Below, one piece after another: positions 49,193 through 54,963 of a stretch of 54,963 bases of DNA (position 1 is the stretch's first letter; each line of letters starts with the position of its first letter). The notes under the pieces were generated by a model. That model was not told where the DNA came from. It saw nothing but the letters and a program-made list of their open reading frames with translations, and did not search any database. Both the position numbers and the translations under genes were made by a program. This DNA comes from Micavibrio sp. (GTDB taxonomy: Bacteria; Patescibacteriota; Minisyncoccia; Moranbacterales; GCA-2747515): the NCBI GenBank assembly GCA_020718085.1, contig DYDB01000003.1:6606-61568 (forward strand), given 5' to 3'.

Positions 49193-49858
49193 TTAATGCA
49201 ATTTCGGATATATAAAATCATCTGATTCTATTCCTGTTAAAATTCCAAAATGATAGCTATTCCCCCATTTTAACTCCTGACTTATTAACTTCAAGTACTT
49301 TTTAAAATCATCTGATGTATTAAGACAAGAAATTGGCTTTTGATTGACAACACACAATAATATTTTTATATCGGAATCAATTGTGTCCAATTGTTTCTTT
49401 TTATTTTTAGCTTTTTTTTCATATTTACAAAGAAAGTCTTTACTAGAATTTATAAATACACCTAGTTGAACATCCTTTTCTCGTTCGTTAGACTCAGTTA
49501 AAGTAAATACTTCCACAACAGCATTTTTTTTATTATATTTTGCTTCAAAATCAGGATTAGGTTTCTTATCACATCTTCTTTTTAACGGTTTAATTTCAAA
49601 AAAACCGAATTTATCAAGCCAAAATATAGAGCGAAGCTCCGCTAAAAAAGATTCAACAGCTTCAATAGTTTTATCATTTTCTTTAAAGTCTAGAGCCAGA
49701 ACTAAATCGCTTGGCGACATGTTGATTATATTTGAAGCACGCTGAATTCTTGATCGAATATCTTTTAAAATTTCCGGATTTTGCAATCTTAAATCACCTG
49801 TTTTATACAATACCCCCTCAATATACTTAATTACTGAATTTACTTTATCATTATCCAT
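49193..49858 (-). CDS. protein of unknown function, possible divergent PD-(D/E)XK-like fold
   Basis: 221 aa from ATG 49858; NPDFEAKYNKKNAVVEVFTL resembles PD-x(n)-ExK core but lacks the Lys. Confidence 0.55.
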   Translation of the reverse strand: MDNDKVNSVIKYIEGVLYKTGDLRLQNPEILKDIRSRIQRASNIINMSPSDLVLALDFKENDKTIEAVESFLAELRSIFWLDKFGFFEIKPLKRRCDKKPNPDFEAKYNKKNAVVEVFTLTESNEREKDVQLGVFINSSKDFLCKYEKKAKNKKKQLDTIDSDIKILLCVVNQKPISCLNTSDDFKKYLKLISQELKWGNSYHFGILTGIESDDFIYPKLH

Positions 49859-49993
49859 GAAAATTAATGTTATCAAAAAAAATTCACGTCCCCATCTCCC
49901 TTTGCACAAAAGTTCATAAAAACAGGTTTATTTTATAGCTGAGAATGTGGGACAATGTTGGAACTTTTTGTTTACAAATTCAATTCAATGATT

Positions 49994-50497
49994 TTAACTA
50001 ATTACAGAAATACCCACTATATAAGGACTTAATCCATGTGGATATCTCCTCATGAATTTATCATAATTTTGTTGATATAAATCTGCGTCCTCATTTTTTT
50101 TCAACCATTTTTCTACTCCTTCTACAATATCATTGCAAAATATTTTTAGATCAATGTTCAACGCATTATTTATTACATTATTATGAAAAGTATTTGTTGT
50201 TTTTGACGGTTCTATAAAAATAACTCTATCGTATGTATTTTTCGGATGTTGTGAACTACCCTGGTGTAGCAATGAACATCGAAAATAGTAACAGTCATTT
50301 CCACTTACAAAGCCCGAATATTTTGGCGCAACATATTCATCAAACCATTTTATAAATTTTTTCTCACTAGCTCTCCCATCATTTGAATCCATAGCTCCAC
50401 ACAAATCAGGTAATGCCAGAACAGAGAATAGTGACAAATAATACAAATCTTCATCCAATCCTTTTTTTATTTGTTCTAATAATTCTTGCATAATCAA
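49994..50497 (-). CDS. HEPN-like protein
   Basis: 167 aa; LALPDLCGAMDSNDG...WFDEYV...CYYFRCSLLHQGSSQ, containing Rx4H (RCSLLH). Confidence 0.6.
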   Translation of the reverse strand: MIMQELLEQIKKGLDEDLYYLSLFSVLALPDLCGAMDSNDGRASEKKFIKWFDEYVAPKYSGFVSGNDCYYFRCSLLHQGSSQHPKNTYDRVIFIEPSKTTNTFHNNVINNALNIDLKIFCNDIVEGVEKWLKKNEDADLYQQNYDKFMRRYPHGLSPYIVGISVIS

Positions 50498-50582
50498 TTA
50501 TTAATTAAAAACTTATTTTTTCACATTTTTTTTAAAATCTTAATCAAAAAATGGATTGCTAGAACGATTTTCAACAATTAAT

Positions 50583-51587
50583 TTACTGACAATCTGCATC
50601 ACAGGCAATACCATCATCATCGCCATCACGCGCTGAACATCCACACACATTAAGCTGATATTGTGCTTCTGCACAGGAGCTCATGTTTGGACATGTTTTG
50701 CTACAATTGCAAGTATAGCTTGAGTTTTCCTTTTTTACCGGTACAGCTGGAGTGATCACAGTATTTGCTTCTTTTTTTGTCTCAGTAGTAATTGTACTAG
50801 CCGTTACTGAAACATCACACACACCATCTGCCCACAATCCTCTCTTTTGTTCTTTTGCTTCTTTTTCTGCATTTTTGTATAGATCTTGATATTTATATGG
50901 TGTTTTGTATGTGTATTCATTGGCATATCCCTCTTTGATCATGTATTCACCAAAATTCGTTCCATCCTCCAAAAATACAAAGCGCAACAGTCTGTTGTAT
51001 TTATCAAGGTTTCCCTGCGTAGCATCTTCTTCAAGATAAACTTTTTTCCCTGATAATAATTCCTTTGCTTTTGTAGATGCTTCTTTGCCGAAACACTCAA
51101 CAGGTTTTCGCGGATCCACTGTTTCTGGCGTATTGATCCCAATCATGCGAATCACTTCATCTTTTCCATCAATGTTAATTTTTATAGTGTCGCCATCCAC
51201 CACATGTACAACATCATGCAAAGAACCTTTTTCCGAACCTTGTTCTTGTTCTGTATTTCTCTCTGTTACACCAACCGCAACTTTTTCCGCATTTTCATTG
51301 GATGTTGTCTTCGTGCGAAGTTGTTCTTGCAGATTTTCTATTTCAGCAGTCAATCGTGCTATTTCAACATCTTTTTGTGCAATGTCCACATTGGCGTGAT
51401 CTGTTGAATCATCCAGTGAAACACTGTAGCCAATGATAGCAAGAACTGCAATAATAGAAGAAATAATCGCAGCTTTATTCGAAGATGTGTTTGGACTTTT
51501 ATTCAACGCTTCTTGTCTAATTTTTTGTAAATATGCCTCTTCAGAGGAAGACAATTTTCTTCCATAACGCATCTTATGATCCCACAT
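50583..51587 (-). CDS. membrane-anchored thermonuclease (SNase) with C-terminal Excalibur-like Ca-binding domain
   Basis: 334 aa; TM IISSIIAVLAIIGYSVSL, SNase VVDGDTIKINIDGKDEVIRMIGINTPET...NRLLRFVF, Excalibur SCAEAQYQLNVCGCSARDGDDDGIACD. Confidence 0.93.
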   Translation of the reverse strand: MWDHKMRYGRKLSSSEEAYLQKIRQEALNKSPNTSSNKAAIISSIIAVLAIIGYSVSLDDSTDHANVDIAQKDVEIARLTAEIENLQEQLRTKTTSNENAEKVAVGVTERNTEQEQGSEKGSLHDVVHVVDGDTIKINIDGKDEVIRMIGINTPETVDPRKPVECFGKEASTKAKELLSGKKVYLEEDATQGNLDKYNRLLRFVFLEDGTNFGEYMIKEGYANEYTYKTPYKYQDLYKNAEKEAKEQKRGLWADGVCDVSVTASTITTETKKEANTVITPAVPVKKENSSYTCNCSKTCPNMSSCAEAQYQLNVCGCSARDGDDDGIACDADCQ

Positions 51588-51660
51588 AACGTACCTATGA
51601 ATATTTTTTTACAGTATACTCCTGTTAGACAAAATTACACAATTTTTGTTTAATAAACAG

Positions 51661-51690
51661 AAAACGACAGATGAGATCACCTGCCGTTTT
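51661..51690 (-). terminator. intrinsic terminator of 51709..52296
   Basis: Minus strand AAAACGGCAG...CTGTCGTTTT. Confidence 0.6.
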
Positions 51691-51708
51691 GATTTCTGGA
51701 TACTGCAT

Positions 51709-52296
51709 TCAACATTTCGCCATAATAGATTGCTCGAATGAAATTACGATTTTTTCAAGCTTTTTCTGATATTCCTTTAACCTTTCAGTTATTGGTCTGG
51801 AATTTAGATTCGTATTTGCCCAAAAGTTGTTCATTTCAGGACAATCGGCAGAAGCAATCGCACCATTATGATGTTTTAACTTTACTGTCACTGCAGGAGT
51901 GTTTTTGGTTGGACCGATAGTTACCGTTCCATTAGCAAAATCAAACGCCATCGGGACACCTTCACCATCTGATAAATTTTCGAAATGATCTGAAATTGGA
52001 AACTGAACAAAAGCACTTCTTGTAAGACACCTCTCGTGATGACTTATGTTTCTTAGTCTCCTCATAAACTTGAAAAGTATCTCCCTTTCTCTCTCGACAC
52101 ATGTAGAATCATACCATTTTTTAAAATGCTCATCGCAACCTTTCTTATGCCTTTGCTCATTGAATAACTCTCTGACAGAAATCGCAGAGTTGAGATAAGC
52201 ACTAAGATAAAAGTCCATTTCCATGCCATGAGATGAGAGTATTTTGGCGAGAAAAAATCTGCATTCCTCCATCTTTTTTCTTATATCAGTCTCCAT
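51709..52296 (-). CDS. HEPN-like protein
   Basis: 195 aa; FYLSAYLNSAISVRELF...FKKWYDS...FMRRLRNISHHE with RNxxxH; GGAGGG SD. Confidence 0.65.
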   Translation of the reverse strand: METDIRKKMEECRFFLAKILSSHGMEMDFYLSAYLNSAISVRELFNEQRHKKGCDEHFKKWYDSTCVEREREILFKFMRRLRNISHHERCLTRSAFVQFPISDHFENLSDGEGVPMAFDFANGTVTIGPTKNTPAVTVKLKHHNGAIASADCPEMNNFWANTNLNSRPITERLKEYQKKLEKIVISFEQSIMAKC

Positions 52297-52351
52297 GCAC
52301 CCTCCACGTTGAATTGACTACATTAAAGAACTTACTTGAACAGAACAAACA

Positions 52352-52380
52352 ATTATAAATGAAAAGACAACAAAAGTCAA
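52352..52380 (-). promoter_or_regulatory. sigma70-type promoter of 51709..52296
   Basis: Minus strand TTGACT-17-TATAAT. Confidence 0.8.
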
Positions 52381-52460
52381 TGCATGATTGGACAAGCTTT
52401 GTTTTCAATATTTCTAAAAAAAATGTCTAACCAGGACAGTTCTCGACGTATGCCTAGTAC

Positions 52461-53198
52461 TTAAAAAGTGTCTAGATCCACATTATGATAATCAATGAAT
52501 TTTTGTTCCACGAGGTCATATTGTCCTTTGTATGGATTTGATGCGCTGTTTATATGTAACGGATCTTTTTGGAAAAGATACACTTGTCCGCGTGGTGGTC
52601 TGCCTGGATATGCCAGAAGGATCCACTGTTCTCGTCCATTCACAAAATCATTTTGCAACGTCAATTGTCGATTGAGCAAAAGATAGACAAAAGTGTGTTC
52701 TTCCAGATAGAAATTAATTTGTTGTGGTGTGAGTTCTTTGCCTTGTTCCTGTGCATCACGCGCTACTTGCTTTTGAAAATCTTCATCTGATTCATAAAAA
52801 TCCTTGATCGCACGAAACGTGCTAAAGAAATCATTGTGTGAAAGATACATCTGAAACCACGAGTCAAAATGAAATGCCGAATCAATTTGAAATTTGCGGA
52901 AATTCTTTGCAACAAGTTTACGCACACCGCCCATGTGGCTGACAGCATTTTGTGCAAATCTATTTTTTGTTTCGTATGCTTCTTTTTCGAAATTCATATA
53001 CAATCCCTCGGAATAAATAAAGTTTGCACCAACTTTGTTCACAACGATCTTATGGAGGAAATGTTCCAATGCATTGATGCATTCTTGCGGTGATTGCGCA
53101 TTGGCTATTCTGCTCATTGATATAGGTAAGACAATGATACCCCAATCTTGCGGGAACTTATTGATGTCAAAGAATTTATTTTTTTCTGAGAAGCTCAT
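52461..53198 (-). CDS. protein of unknown function
   Basis: 245 aa continuous ORF next to tRNA-Ala; no recognised motif. Confidence 0.7.
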   Translation of the reverse strand: MSFSEKNKFFDINKFPQDWGIIVLPISMSRIANAQSPQECINALEHFLHKIVVNKVGANFIYSEGLYMNFEKEAYETKNRFAQNAVSHMGGVRKLVAKNFRKFQIDSAFHFDSWFQMYLSHNDFFSTFRAIKDFYESDEDFQKQVARDAQEQGKELTPQQINFYLEEHTFVYLLLNRQLTLQNDFVNGREQWILLAYPGRPPRGQVYLFQKDPLHINSASNPYKGQYDLVEQKFIDYHNVDLDTF

Positions 53199-53240
53199 AA
53201 TAAGATGAAAATATTGATCTTAATGTTCAATTTATTTCTG

Positions 53241-53313
53241 TGGACCATACCGGGATCGAACCGGTCACCTCATCCATGCCATGGATGCACTCTACCAAAT
53301 GAGCTAATGGCCC
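53241..53313 (-). tRNA. tRNA-Ala (anticodon GGC)
   Basis: GGGCCAT acceptor / ATGGTCC; anticodon stem CATCC-ATGGCAT-GGATG; T-loop GGTTCGATCC; no encoded CCA. Confidence 0.93.
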
Positions 53314-53340
53314 AAACCTTTTGACTATTGTATCACAAAA

Positions 53341-54453
53341 TTAATAGGATTCAATATAATTCTTCATCGTCACTTCACGGCGCAGGTACACGCTCATCAC
53401 AATCCCGCAGGCAATGAGCACGCTGAGAAGCGAACTTCCCCCGTAACTGATAAGCGGAAGCGGAATACCCGTCACCGGCATCACGCCGATATTCATGCCC
53501 ACATTGATCGTAAAGTGGATGAAGAACAGTGCCATCACACCCACTACTACAAAATATCCGAACGCATCTCGCGCCTGTCCCGCGATGAAATAGAAACGGA
53601 AGAATAGCGTGAAAAAAAGACCAAATAATACAATTGTTCCCATGAAACCTACAGATTCCACAATTGTTGCAAAGATGAAATCTGTGTGTTTTTCCGGCAG
53701 GAAGTTGAGTTGTGATTGTGAACCATAACCAAATCCTTGGCCAAACATGCCCCCATTTCCCACTGTGATGATCGACTGCAGCACGTTATACCCCGTGCCT
53801 TGCGGATCAAGCTCGGGATGGATGAAGTTGATGATACGCGCCCGTTGATATGGTGCAAAAACTTGCCATGCAATAAATGAAAGGACACACCCCAAAACAA
53901 CAAATGAGAGAAGAAATCTTTTTTTGATCCCCGACACGAAGATCATCCAAAACCAAATGCCATACAAGACGATTGCTGAACCAAAATCCGGCTGGAGCAA
54001 AACAAAAACTGCCATGATGCTTGTGAGAATGAACGATGCAATGATCGTTGTGATCTCACCTAATTCTCCGCGTTTTTTTGAGATAAAGTGTGCCAAAAAT
54101 ATGATCATGAAGATCTTGATGATCTCAACAGGTTGGATGTATGTAAATCCCAAATTCAACCAGCCTGATGTGCCACGCAATGTTGTCCCAAAAAGCACAG
54201 TGATGATGAGCAGTGCGATCGATACAAAATACAAAAATGTGCTGTATGAACGCAAAATACTATAATCGATCACACCAAATAAAATAAAAACCACGAAGCC
54301 TACACCGACATATGTGAGATGTTTTACAAAGATCGTATTGTCACTGCCTTCTCCATAGGAAAAAACACTCCACAAAGCAATTGTGCCAAATGCCAAGAGA
54401 AGGACCACAGTAAAAAAATAGATGAGGTCGAAAGAAAAGATTTTCCGAAGCAT
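53341..54453 (-). CDS. rodA: rod shape-determining protein RodA (SEDS family)
   Basis: 370 aa multi-TM; GTSGWLNLGFTYIQPVEIIKI, LLQPDFGSAIVLYGIW, TGIPLPLISYGGSSLL. Confidence 0.94.
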   Translation of the reverse strand: MLRKIFSFDLIYFFTVVLLLAFGTIALWSVFSYGEGSDNTIFVKHLTYVGVGFVVFILFGVIDYSILRSYSTFLYFVSIALLIITVLFGTTLRGTSGWLNLGFTYIQPVEIIKIFMIIFLAHFISKKRGELGEITTIIASFILTSIMAVFVLLQPDFGSAIVLYGIWFWMIFVSGIKKRFLLSFVVLGCVLSFIAWQVFAPYQRARIINFIHPELDPQGTGYNVLQSIITVGNGGMFGQGFGYGSQSQLNFLPEKHTDFIFATIVESVGFMGTIVLFGLFFTLFFRFYFIAGQARDAFGYFVVVGVMALFFIHFTINVGMNIGVMPVTGIPLPLISYGGSSLLSVLIACGIVMSVYLRREVTMKNYIESY

Positions 54454-54489
54454 AGAAAAACAACGTGATAATTAACGCGCAGATGTTCC

Positions 54490-54963
54490 TTATTCCGATA
54501 CGGGAATAAATTTCTTCATGAAGTTGAGCGAGTCAAAAACATTTGCCTCTGCTTGCATACTGGATGCTGCAATTGTTCCCGGAAATTTGTGCGGCCACGT
54601 GAGTCGAAATTCTCGTTTTGAATCTGCATCCAATGTTTTTTGGACCGTTTTGTTCGCTGCGATCGGCACACCTCGCTCATCCAAGAGAATAACATTGATT
54701 ACCACATCGTGAAAGTCATACGCACTTTCATTGGACACGAGCCCAAATGCCTCTGCATAATCCGTTGTATTTTCCACCAACCCAAAACGTTGATTGCGCA
54801 CGATGATCTGCGGACTGTCAAAGTTCGTAAATTTCACCCAATCCACTTTATCTATGGTCACATTCACGTTTGACGCTGTTTGTGTTGCCTCCATACCGAT
54901 CTCTACGATGTACTTGTTCTCATTTGGCAAAATAAATGTCATACCGGTGCGTTTTGCCAAAAT
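54490..54963 (-). CDS. protein of unknown function with beta-rich extracytoplasmic domain (partial, runs off right edge)
   Basis: ORF open to the right edge; FGLVSNESAYDFHDVVINVILLDERGVPIAANKT resembles FxLYD-type domains. Confidence 0.55.
   Translation of the reverse strand: MLAKRTGMTFILPNENKYIVEIGMEATQTASNVNVTIDKVDWVKFTNFDSPQIIVRNQRFGLVENTTDYAEAFGLVSNESAYDFHDVVINVILLDERGVPIAANKTVQKTLDADSKREFRLTWPHKFPGTIAASSMQAEANVFDSLNFMKKFIPVSE

Noticed and set aside
40324-53200. Prophage
   Set aside because: No capsid, terminase, portal, tail or integrase genes visible.
1-54963. UGA recoding as seen in some CPR lineages
   Set aside because: TGA terminates ORFs normally and large genes are intact with the standard code.

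Overview
The window has the character of a compact Candidate Phyla Radiation / Patescibacteria-type bacterial genome; this is inferred from gene content and architecture, as no rRNA is present. It uses the standard code, with mostly minus-strand genes.

Core genes recognised: dxs (partial), a minimal SUF set (sufS-sufU-sufT-like), ispG, manC, uvrA, ftsQ, a delta' clamp-loader subunit, mreB, murA, bL25, rodA and tRNA-Ala(GGC). There are also two GT39-type and two GT4-type glycosyltransferases.

The main candidate for an undescribed system is a seven-gene minus-strand cluster (12.0-24.8 kb). It combines a TraG/VirD4-like ATPase, three very large modular proteins with coiled coil, transmembrane segments and shared C-terminal modules, and two copies of a small paralogous partner protein. 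A VirB1-like transglycosylase and a VirB2-like pilin lie at 37.3-39.1 kb.

A second area of interest is an accessory island (about 40.3-53.2 kb, next to tRNA-Ala). It contains a STAND-type ATPase with an inserted glycine-zipper segment, two HEPN-like proteins, a possible PD-(D/E)XK-like protein, a P-loop kinase, a surface nuclease and several single-gene cassettes with near-consensus promoters.

Everything was read by eye; no homology search was run.
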